Assembly: GCF_013307245.1 (NCBI RefSeq)
Contig: NZ_CP028941.1
Location: forward strand, 248,001-312,000
DNA from: Polynucleobacter antarcticus
GTDB taxonomy: Bacteria; Pseudomonadota; Gammaproteobacteria; Burkholderiales; Burkholderiaceae
Direction: 5' to 3'
Length of the DNA stretch: 64,000 nucleotides
In this document: positions 10,111-17,507 of the stretch, piece by piece
How the letters are laid out: each line of letters starts with the position of its first letter
Position numbering within the stretch: position 1 is the first letter of the stretch
Notes under the pieces: model-generated
What the model saw: only the letters and a program-made list of their open reading frames with translations
Database searches by the model: none
Told to the model about the DNA's origin: nothing
Position numbers and translations under genes: made by a program

Positions 10111-10219
10111 GCCACAATCTTATTCGTGTTCGGGTTTACCGTGACAATTTGCTGAAAAACTAGAAAGCCATTGTATAAAAATGACATTTTTAGGAGCTAG
10201 ATTATTTAAGGAGTAAGAA

Positions 10220-10705
10220 ATGCCCTCATTTGATGTTGTATGCGAACCAGAAATGGTTGAATTGAAAAATGCCCTCGAGCAATCCAATAAAGAGATTTCA
10301 ACGCGCTTTGACTTTAAAGGCTCAGATTCGCGGGTTGAGCTTAAGGATGAGACTTTGCTTGTCTATGCAGATGATGAGTTCAAATTAGGTCAAGTGCGTG
10401 ATGTGTTATTCAGCAAAATGGCCAAGCGTAATGTGGATGTGCGCTATCTCAAGGATGACAAGACTGAGACCATTGGTAGTGATAAGCGTAAGCAGACCAT
10501 GAAGATTCAGAAGGGAATTAATCAAGAGCTGTCTAAGAAAGTCGTACGCATTCTGAAAGACAGCAAGATTAAAGTGCAGGCTAGTATTCAGGGCGATGCA
10601 GTACGGGTAACCGGTGCCAAGCGAGATGATTTGCAAGAAGCGATGGCTTTGCTTCGCAAGGATGTTACTGAGGCACCACTGGGCTTTAATAACTTTAGAG
10701 ATTAA
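10220..10705 (+). CDS. yajQ: YajQ family nucleotide-binding protein
   Basis: A 161-residue protein beginning [10 protein letters not shown], with the family motifs [14 protein letters not shown] and the C-terminal [18 protein letters not shown]. YajQ-type proteins bind nucleotides, and some relatives bind cyclic di-GMP and act in gene regulation; the role here is not shown by the sequence. It has a clear AAGGAG ribosome site at 10208-10213. It is divergent from murB. Confidence 0.95.
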   Translation: MPSFDVVCEPEMVELKNALEQSNKEISTRFDFKGSDSRVELKDETLLVYADDEFKLGQVRDVLFSKMAKRNVDVRYLKDDKTETIGSDKRKQTMKIQKGINQELSKKVVRILKDSKIKVQASIQGDAVRVTGAKRDDLQEAMALLRKDVTEAPLGFNNFRD

Positions 10706-10777
10706 TTGGCAGTAGGTTTGTGTATATCCTACTTTAAAGAGTATTTAAATAGCCCTTAGCTGCATATTTTAATGATG

Positions 10778-10797
10778 AAGTCTATCTTTATAGACTT
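10778..10797. repeat. short hairpin between convergent genes
   Basis: AAGTCTAT at 10778-10785 pairs perfectly with ATAGACTT at 10790-10797 across a 4-nt loop. It lies between the convergent yajQ and the ATPase gene, where a bidirectional terminator would be expected, but the stem is AT-rich and the flanking T tracts are weak. Confidence 0.35.
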
Positions 10798-10819
10798 TAA
10801 GTAAGCAACCCACTCTCTT

Positions 10820-12001
10820 TTATTGTGGCTCTGGAAGCGTGCGTTTCATATAGTCCGCAAAGAGCGGAACAGTAAAGGCAGTATCACCATGTGCAGGGCT
10901 ATAAATCATTCCCTTTGAAATTAATGATTGGCGCAAAGGCCCTAATTGCACAACACCTTTTTTCATGACAGCTGCAATATCTCCTGATCGAGGGGTTGCG
11001 CTATCAATCTCCGCCATGGCACGGAGATAATTTTTCTCCATCGGTGTGCAACGATCAAATCTCACTCGAAAAAAACTGGCATCTAATTGCGTGATGGCTA
11101 AAGCAGTTGCTAATATGGAATCATCTTGATTGATCGGACTTTCTTTTGCTACGGCCCAACAATGACTTCCCCATTCTTGTAAAAAGTAAGGGTAGCCTTG
11201 GGTTTGTTTTAGAACTTCTGCAAGTGCCTCTGGTGTGAAGTCCACGCCATGCTCCTTGACTGGTCTCGCCAGTGCCTCTGTTGCAGCTTCAATGGGCAGA
11301 GCACCAATCACTGGAAAATTGAATAATCTTTCCGCATATGATTTTGCTCGACCAACATTTCCAACTAATTGGGGTAGGCCGGCACCTACTAAAGCCACCG
11401 GCAATTGATTTTGAGCACAAGCATGTAATGCTGAAATTAGTGCTGCTAATTGGTTTTCAGGGACATATTGCAATTCATCAATCAAGATAACAATAGCCGT
11501 GCTCTTTTCCTTAGCCGCTTTTCCAATCGCTTGTAATAGTTCTGTGAGGTCATAATCCAAATCACCTGAGTCAGCAGCGCCTTGCTCAATACCTAAATCA
11601 AATCCAAATTCCATGCCTTCATATTTGATTTTGGCCGTTTTGATAAAACTCCCCAACACTTTTACTGCCCTCGATAAGGCATCGCCTACACCTACAACTC
11701 GATCTAGTTTCAGTAAGGCGGCTCTTAGGCTGGGAGTGATCATGGCTGGTAAGTTTCGCCCCTCAGGCGCTTCAAATTGAACGCAAATTAAGCCTTCTGC
11801 CTCCGCATCATTCTTTAGGCGATTAAGCAGCACCGTTTTACCTACGCCACGTAGTCCAACCATCAACACACTTTTCCCAGATAAGCCTTTGCGGATTCTG
11901 TGAAGGGCGATGGAGACATCTTCCATAATCTGTTCCCGACCGGCCAATTCAGGGGGTGGCGTTCCAGCACCGGGAGAAAAAGGATTTTCGCGTGGATTCA
12001 T
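10820..12001 (-). CDS. stand-alone AAA/STAND-like P-loop ATPase
   Basis: A 393-residue ATP-binding protein. The Walker A motif is GLRGVGKT (residues 49-56), Walker B is VILIDELQYV (D175, E176), and a sensor-type ALVGAGLPQL follows near 215. The C-terminal third resembles a winged helix, as in archaeal-type ATPase/ORC-like families. Such ATP-binding proteins occur as orphans in many bacteria and their function is not established; a defence or stress role is possible but not shown. The gene stands alone and is preceded by a long perfect palindrome at 12013-12055, which suggests tight control. Confidence 0.8.
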   Translation of the reverse strand: MNPRENPFSPGAGTPPPELAGREQIMEDVSIALHRIRKGLSGKSVLMVGLRGVGKTVLLNRLKNDAEAEGLICVQFEAPEGRNLPAMITPSLRAALLKLDRVVGVGDALSRAVKVLGSFIKTAKIKYEGMEFGFDLGIEQGAADSGDLDYDLTELLQAIGKAAKEKSTAIVILIDELQYVPENQLAALISALHACAQNQLPVALVGAGLPQLVGNVGRAKSYAERLFNFPVIGALPIEAATEALARPVKEHGVDFTPEALAEVLKQTQGYPYFLQEWGSHCWAVAKESPINQDDSILATALAITQLDASFFRVRFDRCTPMEKNYLRAMAEIDSATPRSGDIAAVMKKGVVQLGPLRQSLISKGMIYSPAHGDTAFTVPLFADYMKRTLPEPQ

Positions 12002-12012
12002 AATTTATAGAG

Positions 12013-12055
12013 AGTTTATGTGAGTTTATGTATTTTACATAAACTCACATAAACT
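12013..12055. promoter_or_regulatory. 20-bp perfect palindrome, probable operator of the ATPase gene
   Basis: AGTTTATGTGAGTTTATGTA at 12013-12032 is repeated as its exact reverse complement at 12036-12055, separated by TTT. Each arm is itself a tandem of the decamer AGTTTATGTG/A, so four copies of AGTTTATGT are present. The element starts 12 bp upstream of the ATPase start codon. The internal repetition suggests cooperative binding of a dimeric regulator; a transcript hairpin in the 5' leader is the alternative. Confidence 0.7.
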
Positions 12056-12145
12056 ACTTATAATTCAGGAATAGTCAGTATATTTATCCGAGTATTTAGA
12101 TCTGCTGAGTTCTTTTTGAGGGCTAATCTCGGAGTGGCGAGAATT

Positions 12146-12235
12146 TGGCGGAAGCGGTGAGATTCGAACTCACGATAGAGTTTCCCCTATGCCTGCTTAG
12201 TAGGCAGGTGCCATCGGCCACTCGGCCACGCTTCC
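12146..12235 (-). tRNA. tRNA-Ser, anticodon read as ACU (expected GCU)
   Basis: A 90-nt class II tRNA on the minus strand. The acceptor GGAAGCG pairs with CGCTTCC, the discriminator is G and CCA is encoded. The D-arm is GCCGAGTGGCCGATGGC, the anticodon stem CCTGC/GCAGG, there is a long variable arm (ATAG/CTAT stem), and the T-arm contains GTTCGAATC. The anticodon loop reads CTACTAA, so positions 34-36 are ACU (complement of 12199-12201). The serine identity is clear from the variable arm; the A at position 34 is unusual, since AGY codons are normally read by GCU. Confidence 0.93.
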
Positions 12236-12313
12236 ATGGGTGTAGAGTTTACAGGGACTCTTTTCTTGACATCCTCTTTTCTAAAACTGCCCAGCTAGGT
12301 TAGCATCAGTCTT

Positions 12314-13228
12314 ATGAGTCATAACGCCATCTCACCCACTAGTATCGACGCCATCGAGCGCTTTTGCGATGCGTGTTGGTTAGAGGATGGTTTGGCGCAA
12401 AACAGCTTAGCCGCCTATCGCCGCGATCTCCTGCTGTTAGCCCAGTGGCTTTTTCAAAATGCTGGGCTTGATTTGTACTCCGTCGGCGAAAAAGAGCTGA
12501 CGTCTTACATTGCCCATAAAAGGGCGGATAAAGCCACTACGGCTAATCGTCGCCTCACCGTGTTCAAACGTTTTTATCGTCATGCTCTACGCATTAATTT
12601 AGTGAAGAGTGATCCCTGCATTGGCTTACGTGCTGCTAAGCAGGCCTTACGCTTTCCTAAGACCTTAAGTGAAGATCAGGTCACCGCCTTACTCAATGCG
12701 CCTGATATAGAAACACCTCTAGGCTTACGTGATCGCACCATGCTGGAGCTGATGTACGCCAGTGGCTTACGCGTTTCTGAAATCGTCGCCTTAAAGACAG
12801 TCGCCTTAGGTTTGAATGAAGGCATTGTCCGAGTTGTGAACGGCAAGGGCGGAAAAGAGCGTTTAGTGCCCTTTGGGGGTGAAGCAGGTCAGTGGTTGCG
12901 TCGTTATTTAGCGGATGCCAGAACACCCTTGTTAGAAGGTAAAAGTGCAGAGGCTGTATTTATTGGCCGCCACACCGGCACCGGCTTAAGCAGGCAAGCT
13001 TTTTGGGCGCTGATTAAACGCTACGCCACGATCGCAAACATTCCAGTAGCTTTATCCCCACATACCTTGCGACATGCTTTTGCTACCCATTTACTCAACC
13101 ATGGCGCCGACTTAAGAGTGGTGCAGCTGCTTTTAGGGCATGCGGACATCTCTACGACCCAGATCTACACCCATGTCGCGAGAGAGCGCCTTAAATCTAT
13201 TCATCAGCAACATCACCCTCGGGGGTAA
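12314..13228 (+). CDS. xerD: site-specific tyrosine recombinase XerD
   Basis: Resolves chromosome dimers at dif together with XerC. The N-terminal SAM-like core-binding domain (residues 10-95) is followed by a catalytic domain with the full set R153 (ASGLRVSE), K178 (GKGGKERL), H250 and R253 (HTLRHAFATH), H276 (LLGHADIS) and Y285. Length of 304 residues is standard. It is flanked by the tRNA-Ser and a toxin-antitoxin pair, but it looks like the housekeeping enzyme rather than an element integrase. Confidence 0.95.
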   Translation: MSHNAISPTSIDAIERFCDACWLEDGLAQNSLAAYRRDLLLLAQWLFQNAGLDLYSVGEKELTSYIAHKRADKATTANRRLTVFKRFYRHALRINLVKSDPCIGLRAAKQALRFPKTLSEDQVTALLNAPDIETPLGLRDRTMLELMYASGLRVSEIVALKTVALGLNEGIVRVVNGKGGKERLVPFGGEAGQWLRRYLADARTPLLEGKSAEAVFIGRHTGTGLSRQAFWALIKRYATIANIPVALSPHTLRHAFATHLLNHGADLRVVQLLLGHADISTTQIYTHVARERLKSIHQQHHPRG

Positions 13229-13283
13229 CTTAATTGGGTGCGCCATAAAATGGTGTTTCAAGTTTAAAAGGTTCCATTAAGGA

Positions 13284-13302
13284 CCATAATGGAGTATTAT
13301 GG
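13284..13302. promoter_or_regulatory. inverted repeat upstream of ParD/RelE-type operon
   Basis: CCATAAT (13284-13290) and ATTATGG (13296-13302) form a perfect 7-bp inverted repeat with a 5-bp spacer, 22 bp before the antitoxin start. A related CCATTA half-site lies at 13274-13279. This is a plausible autoregulatory operator bound by the antitoxin. Confidence 0.5.
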
Positions 13303-13323
13303 CGAAAAGTAAGGGAGTGACCA

Positions 13324-13533
13324 ATGGCTGTTAATGTGAAATTACCTGAGATGCTTGTCGATCAAGCCAAACGCTACGGCCAAGCTGAGCATCGCTCAGT
13401 ACCTAAGCAAATTGAGCATTGGTCAATGATTGGAAGAATAGCCGAAGAAAATCCTGACCTTCCCTTCTCTTTAATCCGCGACATTTTGCTAGCCGATCAA
13501 GAAGCGCTTGTAGGCGAGTACGTTTTTAGTTAA
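13324..13533 (+). CDS. ParD-like antitoxin
   Basis: A 69-residue protein beginning MAVNVKLPEMLVDQAKRYGQ, which matches the ribbon-helix-helix start of ParD-like antitoxins, followed by RSVPKQIEHWSMIGRIAEENPDL. The C-terminal part should wrap the toxin. A GGGAG ribosome site lies at 13313-13317. Its stop codon overlaps the toxin start in TAATG, the coupling typical of type II toxin-antitoxin operons. Confidence 0.85.
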   Translation: MAVNVKLPEMLVDQAKRYGQAEHRSVPKQIEHWSMIGRIAEENPDLPFSLIRDILLADQEALVGEYVFS

Positions 13534-13808
13534 TGCGCTTGCTTGTCACGCCGACCTTTGTGAGGGTCACGAAGAAATTGCATTCATCACAAAAAGTAGA
13601 TCTAGAAATAGCACTGCGCGCGATAGAGGCGCAGCCTGAGCTAGGTAGTGCAAAGACTGGTGACTTAATGGGTATTCGGGTTTACAAATTTAAATTAACA
13701 GGCCAACTTTGCTTGCTAGCCTATCGTATATTGGATGAGAGCAGCCTTAAATTACTGACCTTTGGACCACATGAAAATTTCTATCGAGACCTTAAACGTT
13801 TTGATTAG
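13533..13808 (+). CDS. RelE/ParE-family toxin
   Basis: A 91-residue protein with the RelE/ParE fold pattern: N-terminal VTPTFVRVTKKL, the central GIRVYKFKLTGQLCLLAYRI strands and the C-terminal LLTFGPHENFYRDLKRF. RelE-type members cleave mRNA at the ribosome and ParE-type members poison gyrase; the GPHENFYRDLKR ending is common in RelE-like toxins. It follows the antitoxin with a 1-bp overlap. Confidence 0.85.
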   Translation: MRLLVTPTFVRVTKKLHSSQKVDLEIALRAIEAQPELGSAKTGDLMGIRVYKFKLTGQLCLLAYRILDESSLKLLTFGPHENFYRDLKRFD

Positions 13809-13875
13809 TGGATTCGACACTACCCATTTCATTGACCCACAAATCACGATCGAGATAAGTGTTTAAGATAGCACC

Positions 13876-14520
13876 ATGGATAGCAACCTTTATCTACTAC
13901 TCATTCCCATTGCTTATTTGATTGGCTCTATTTCCTTTGCGGTGGTGGTGAGTAAGTGCATGCGTTTGCCAGATCCGCATTCTTATGGCTCTGGTAATCC
14001 TGGTGCTACGAACGTACTAAGAACAGGCAATAAATCAGCGGCGGTGCTGACTTTACTGGGTGACGCACTAAAGGGTTTTATTGCAGTGACCTTAGCACGC
14101 ATGATTTTAGGTGATCAGTCTTTAACTGCAACCTTCGGTTCATGGGTTTTATGTGGTGTAGTGATCGCAGTTTTCTTGGGACATCTGTTCCCCATTTTTC
14201 ATGGATTTAAAGGTGGTAAGGGTGTAGCTACCGCCTGCGGAATTTTATTTGGCATTCATTGGATCTTGGGTTTAGCGACTTTAGCAACATGGTTGATAGT
14301 TGCAAAGGCGACTAAATATTCTTCTTTAGCAGCATTAGCCGCTGCTGCATTTGGCCCACTCTATTTTGTTTTTGTCTTTGGCCTACAGCCTATGGGTATT
14401 GCCTTGCTAGTCGTATGCTTATTGTTAGTTTGGCGCCATCGGGGCAATATCCGTAACTTAATGAATGGTACTGAAAGCCGAATTGGCGCTAACAGCAGTT
14501 CTAAAAAGAAGGTGCCGTAA
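13876..14520 (+). CDS. plsY: glycerol-3-phosphate acyltransferase PlsY
   Basis: Transfers acyl groups from acyl-phosphate to glycerol-3-phosphate at the inner membrane, the first step of phospholipid synthesis. The three conserved cytoplasmic motifs are seen: the [16 protein letters not shown] loop (about 35-50), [18 protein letters not shown] (about 103-120) and the C-terminal [14 protein letters not shown]. Several membrane helices fit the family and the 214-residue length is normal. Its stop overlaps the start of the next gene (TAATG). Confidence 0.95.
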   Translation: MDSNLYLLLIPIAYLIGSISFAVVVSKCMRLPDPHSYGSGNPGATNVLRTGNKSAAVLTLLGDALKGFIAVTLARMILGDQSLTATFGSWVLCGVVIAVFLGHLFPIFHGFKGGKGVATACGILFGIHWILGLATLATWLIVAKATKYSSLAALAAAAFGPLYFVFVFGLQPMGIALLVVCLLLVWRHRGNIRNLMNGTESRIGANSSSKKKVP

Positions 14521-14891
14521 TGACAATCGCTTATGCCTGTGTCTTATTCATGGGTTTATTTCCTTATGTGGCAGCAGGAATTGCTAAAAAAGGCTTTGAT
14601 CATTACGACAATAGCGACCCAAGACAGTGGCTTGCTAAACAAACTGGATTTCGGGCGCGTGCTAATGCAGCCCAAGCTAACCTTTTTGAATCCCTACCTT
14701 TATTCTTTGCCGCAGTCATCATTGCGAGTATGCAAAATGTGACACAGTCAACGCTTGATATTTTGGCGCTTGGTTTTGTCGTAGCGCGGGTTGCTTTTTT
14801 GATTTGTTACATTGCAGATTGGTCTACTACTAGATCAATTGTGTGGCTAGCCGGATTAGTTTGCGTGGTAGCGATCTTTTTTCAGATTTAA
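14520..14891 (+). CDS. MAPEG family membrane protein
   Basis: A 123-residue membrane protein with four helices. The segment FDHYDNSDPRQWLAKQTGFRARANAAQANLFESLPLF is the characteristic cytoplasmic loop and second helix of bacterial MAPEG (membrane-associated eicosanoid/glutathione metabolism) proteins; the substrate is unknown in bacteria. Translationally coupled to plsY. The 247 bp after it contain no recognisable gene. Confidence 0.88.
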   Translation: MTIAYACVLFMGLFPYVAAGIAKKGFDHYDNSDPRQWLAKQTGFRARANAAQANLFESLPLFFAAVIIASMQNVTQSTLDILALGFVVARVAFLICYIADWSTTRSIVWLAGLVCVVAIFFQI

Positions 14892-15112
14892 GATTATAAA
14901 TTTCCGCTTCAGGCGAACATAATGCGTGAATAAATAGGCATTATTTGGTTTAACAAGAATCTTGACAAGTCCTAGAGCACTTCTTGTATTAGTGGGAACC
15001 TCCGCCTCAAAAAGGAAATGGCTACGATACTTTTGAAATACTAGGCCTTCTTGAAGTTTGCCTGCACAGTTAACTCACTAAAGAATCCTTAAGGAGTTTG
15101 GGGGATTTAATT

Positions 15113-15132
15113 TATACCCATATTGGTATAAT
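15113..15132 (+). promoter_or_regulatory. promoter with overlapping inverted repeat before HigB/HigA-type pair
   Basis: TATACC (15113-15118) and GGTATA (15125-15130) form an inverted repeat whose right arm overlaps a perfect -10 hexamer TATAAT at 15127-15132. The toxin ATG is at 15139, only 6 bp after the hexamer, so the transcript would be nearly leaderless. A repressor bound here would block the promoter. No good -35 box is visible. Confidence 0.5.
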
Positions 15133-15138
15133 ATAGGG

Positions 15139-15501
15139 ATGATTAGCTCCTTAAAACCGCTTTATTGGCTCGGTTCTTCAAAAAAAGATTTAATGGCTTT
15201 GCCAGAAGATGTAAAAGATGTTTTTGGGTATGCTCTGCATTTATCTCAATGCGGTAAGAAGCATGCGCAAGCAAAACCTTTAAAGGGTTTTAATGGAGCA
15301 AGTGTCCTAGAGGTTGTTGAGGATCACTTAGGAAATACGTACAGAGCGGTGTATACCGTTAAAGTGGCTAATGCGGTGTATGTATTGCACTGTTTTCAAA
15401 AGAAATCAACTTTTGGTATACAGACCCCTAAGCCAGATATGGATCTTATTGCTGAGCGACTGAAAATAGCTCAGCAACATGCGAAAGGAAGTTGCAAATG
15501 A
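15139..15501 (+). CDS. phage-derived Gp49-like/HigB-type toxin
   Basis: A 120-residue protein of the RelE superfamily Gp49-like type. The signature strands are ALHLSQCGKKHAQAKPLKGF, VLEVVEDHLGNTYRAVYTVK and VYVLHCFQKKSTFGIQTPKPD, the last being typical of the family. These are ribosome-dependent mRNA interferases encoded upstream of an XRE antitoxin. The stop overlaps the start of the antitoxin by 4 bp (ATGA at 15498-15501). Confidence 0.87.
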   Translation: MISSLKPLYWLGSSKKDLMALPEDVKDVFGYALHLSQCGKKHAQAKPLKGFNGASVLEVVEDHLGNTYRAVYTVKVANAVYVLHCFQKKSTFGIQTPKPDMDLIAERLKIAQQHAKGSCK

Positions 15502-15818
15502 ATCAAGTTGAAATGAGTGGCGGCAATATCTATGCTGATCTTGGCGATCCTCAAGCGGAAGAGATGCTGGTTAAATCTCGGCTGGCTTATAAGATTGGCG
15601 AAATCATCAAGCATCGCCATTTAACTCAGACTGATGCCGCACATCTTTTGGGGCTGACTCAACCTAAGCTGTCAGGGCTCTTAAGAGGTCAGTTTAGAGG
15701 TATTAGCGAAGCAAAAATGCTTGATTGTCTTAATCGTCTGGGGCGGGATGTAGATATTGTGATTCGCAAACGCTCACGTTCTCAGGTTAGCGGTCACACT
15801 AGTGTGGTCTTTGCGTAA
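15498..15818 (+). CDS. XRE-family antitoxin (HigA-type)
   Basis: A 106-residue helix-turn-helix protein. The HTH spans about residues 36-70: LTQTDAAHLLGLTQPKLSGLLRG. Residues after it, LDCLNRLGRDVDIVIRK, match the C-terminal helix of this antitoxin family. A TTG two codons earlier is in frame, but the ATG at 15498 has an AAGGAA ribosome site at 15485-15490 and overlaps the toxin stop. It should neutralise the toxin and repress the operon through the upstream inverted repeat. Confidence 0.86.
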   Translation: MNQVEMSGGNIYADLGDPQAEEMLVKSRLAYKIGEIIKHRHLTQTDAAHLLGLTQPKLSGLLRGQFRGISEAKMLDCLNRLGRDVDIVIRKRSRSQVSGHTSVVFA

Positions 15819-15884
15819 TTATTTGTAAGATTTTTATACTCATCATGACACCCTTGCAAGTTACTTTTTTCATCCTTAGAACTT

Positions 15885-16679
15885 ATGCCCATTAAAAAAC
15901 ATGTTGTGAAGAAGCTGGCAACCAAGTCAGCAACTAAGGTGGTGGCTAAAAAAGCTACACCTAAGAAATCATCCCCCAAAAAAGATCAGCAGACTATTGA
16001 TGCTGGCACACCTTTATCTGTCGTGATTCGTCGCCGTATTCAGGCGCAAAAGGCGCGCTTTCATGCCAATGACAATATCTCTCAATTTATTCAACCCGGT
16101 GAATTAGATCGTCTGGTCGATGAGGTCGCAGAAAAGATGCAAGCTGTATTGGAGAGTTTGGTGATTGATACCCAGAGTGATCACAATACCCAAGCTACCA
16201 GTCGTCGTGTGGCGAAGATGTATGTGCAGGAAGTGTTTAATGGTCGCTATGTAGAGCAACCTACCTTAACCAAATTTCCTAATGTCAGTCGCTTAAATGA
16301 GCTCATGATTATTGGCCCTATTACAGTTCGTAGTGCGTGCTCACATCATTTTTGTCCGATCATGGGCCGGATCTGGATTGGGGTATTACCCAGCAAAGCA
16401 TCTGCACTGATTGGTTTATCTAAATACTCGCGTCTGACTGAGTGGGTGATGTGTAGACCCCAAATCCAAGAAGAAGCCGTAGTGGAATTAGCTGATATGC
16501 TCGAAAAGAAAATCAAACCGATTGGGGTAGCGATCGTGATGGATGCGGATCACTTTTGTATGCAGTGGCGGGGTGTTAAAGACCGGGATTCAAAGATGGT
16601 GAACAGCGTGATGCGTGGCGCCTTCTTGAAAGATTCCAATTTGCGCAGAGAGTTTTTAGCTCTGCTAGAAAAGCGCTAG
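15885..16679 (+). CDS. folE: GTP cyclohydrolase I with lysine-rich N-terminal tail
   Basis: Converts GTP to 7,8-dihydroneopterin triphosphate, the first step of folate synthesis. The zinc ligands C152, H155 (SACSHHFCP) and C225 (DADHFCMQWRG) are all present, with GLSKYSRLTEWVMCRPQ between them. The first 35 residues are a basic, low-complexity tail (KK and AKKATPKK repeats) resembling histone-H1-like DNA-binding tails; this is not part of the catalytic fold. The ATG at 15885 is the only reasonable start, although a shorter protein starting later is conceivable. Confidence 0.93.
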   Translation: MPIKKHVVKKLATKSATKVVAKKATPKKSSPKKDQQTIDAGTPLSVVIRRRIQAQKARFHANDNISQFIQPGELDRLVDEVAEKMQAVLESLVIDTQSDHNTQATSRRVAKMYVQEVFNGRYVEQPTLTKFPNVSRLNELMIIGPITVRSACSHHFCPIMGRIWIGVLPSKASALIGLSKYSRLTEWVMCRPQIQEEAVVELADMLEKKIKPIGVAIVMDADHFCMQWRGVKDRDSKMVNSVMRGAFLKDSNLRREFLALLEKR

Positions 16680-16697
16680 TAAAGACTCGATACAAAA

Positions 16698-16961
16698 ATG
16701 GGGAAGTCAGTCGTTCAGACAAAAGGCAAAATAGTCGCAAGCATCAGTAGTGTTTTGCTGGTGCTTGTCCTCACCCTTTTCCTTGTCCTTACGCTCTCTG
16801 CTTGCTCCCTATATCCAGACAAAAACAAAGATCCTGCTAAAAATAATATAGCGACCTTTCAGCGAGAGGCCATTGATTGTGCAAAGGCTTATCCTGAAGC
16901 AGGGTCTGGGGTACACGTCAGAGAGCGGATCAAGTGCATGAATCTCAAAGGCTGGTACTAA
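16698..16961 (+). CDS. small predicted lipoprotein
   Basis: An 87-residue protein with a long N-terminal hydrophobic segment ending in a lipobox (LTLSAC, cysteine at about residue 36), so it should be lipidated and exported. The mature part contains FQREAIDCAKAYPEAGSGVHVRERIKCMNLKGW, with two cysteines that could form a disulfide. Family not recognised. It follows folE after 18 bp and may be read through from it. Confidence 0.72.
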   Translation: MGKSVVQTKGKIVASISSVLLVLVLTLFLVLTLSACSLYPDKNKDPAKNNIATFQREAIDCAKAYPEAGSGVHVRERIKCMNLKGWY

Positions 16962-17001
16962 GGGGTAAGAGCCTGCAGCTACTCAACAGTATTTTATTTT
17001 T

Positions 17002-17016
17002 TGAGAATAATTCTCA
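17002..17016 (+). promoter_or_regulatory. Fur-like box upstream of the HiPIP gene
   Basis: TGAGAAT-A-ATTCTCA is a perfect 7-1-7 inverted repeat, the classical arrangement of a Fur/iron-regulator site (consensus TGATAATNATTATCA). It lies 110 bp upstream of the HiPIP start codon and 41 bp after the lipoprotein stop, consistent with iron control of the iron-sulfur protein. The regulator identity is inferred. Confidence 0.65.
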
Positions 17017-17125
17017 TCTAAATAATCAATAAAATCATGTACTTACATTGGCAACAATGAAGTGTAAGACTCTGTTCTATGATCTACCTCAATATTTTTG
17101 TTTAATGTCACTCTATGGAGATCGT

Positions 17126-17401
17126 ATGAAAAATAGTCGTCGCCAATTTATGATTTTGTCCGCCGCTGGTGCCTGCACTTTGGCGCTCAACGGTAAAGTT
17201 CAAGCGCAAGCAATGGTGTCTGAGTCAGACCCACAAGCTAAGGCATTGAAGTATGTTGCTGTTACCCCAGATGCTTCTAAAAACTGTGCTAACTGCGCTC
17301 TGTATCAGGGCAAAGCAGGTGCTGCTGCCGGTGGTTGCTCTTTGTTTGGTGCGAAGCAAGTAGCTGCTAATGGTTGGTGTTCTGCTTGGGCCAAGAAATA
17401 A
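17126..17401 (+). CDS. high-potential iron-sulfur protein (HiPIP)
   Basis: A small periplasmic [4Fe-4S] electron carrier. The start at 17126 gives a twin-arginine-type signal (NSRRQFMILSAAGACTLAL) cleaved near QAQA, and a GGAG ribosome site lies 5 bp upstream; an earlier in-frame ATG at 17048 would add 26 unrelated residues. The four cluster cysteines C54, C57, C71 and C85 follow the HiPIP spacing NCANC...GGC...GWC. A Fur-like box upstream and a strong terminator downstream make it a single-gene unit. Confidence 0.93.
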   Translation: MKNSRRQFMILSAAGACTLALNGKVQAQAMVSESDPQAKALKYVAVTPDASKNCANCALYQGKAGAAAGGCSLFGAKQVAANGWCSAWAKK

Positions 17402-17443
17402 AACGTTTAGATTGAATGTAAAGCGTTCAAGCCCTAGTTCAAC

Positions 17444-17479
17444 ACAAAACGGCTACCTAGCAATAGGTAGCCGTTTTGT
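17444..17479 (+). terminator. rho-independent terminator after HiPIP gene
   Basis: A perfect 16-bp stem: ACAAAACGGCTACCTA at 17444-17459 pairs with TAGGTAGCCGTTTTGT at 17464-17479 around the loop GCAA. The GC-rich core followed by T-rich sequence (TTTTGTATTT) is typical of an intrinsic terminator. It lies 43 bp after the HiPIP stop codon. Confidence 0.88.
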
Positions 17480-17507
17480 ATTTAAGTCGTTCCTGGAGTA
17501 AGGCAAT

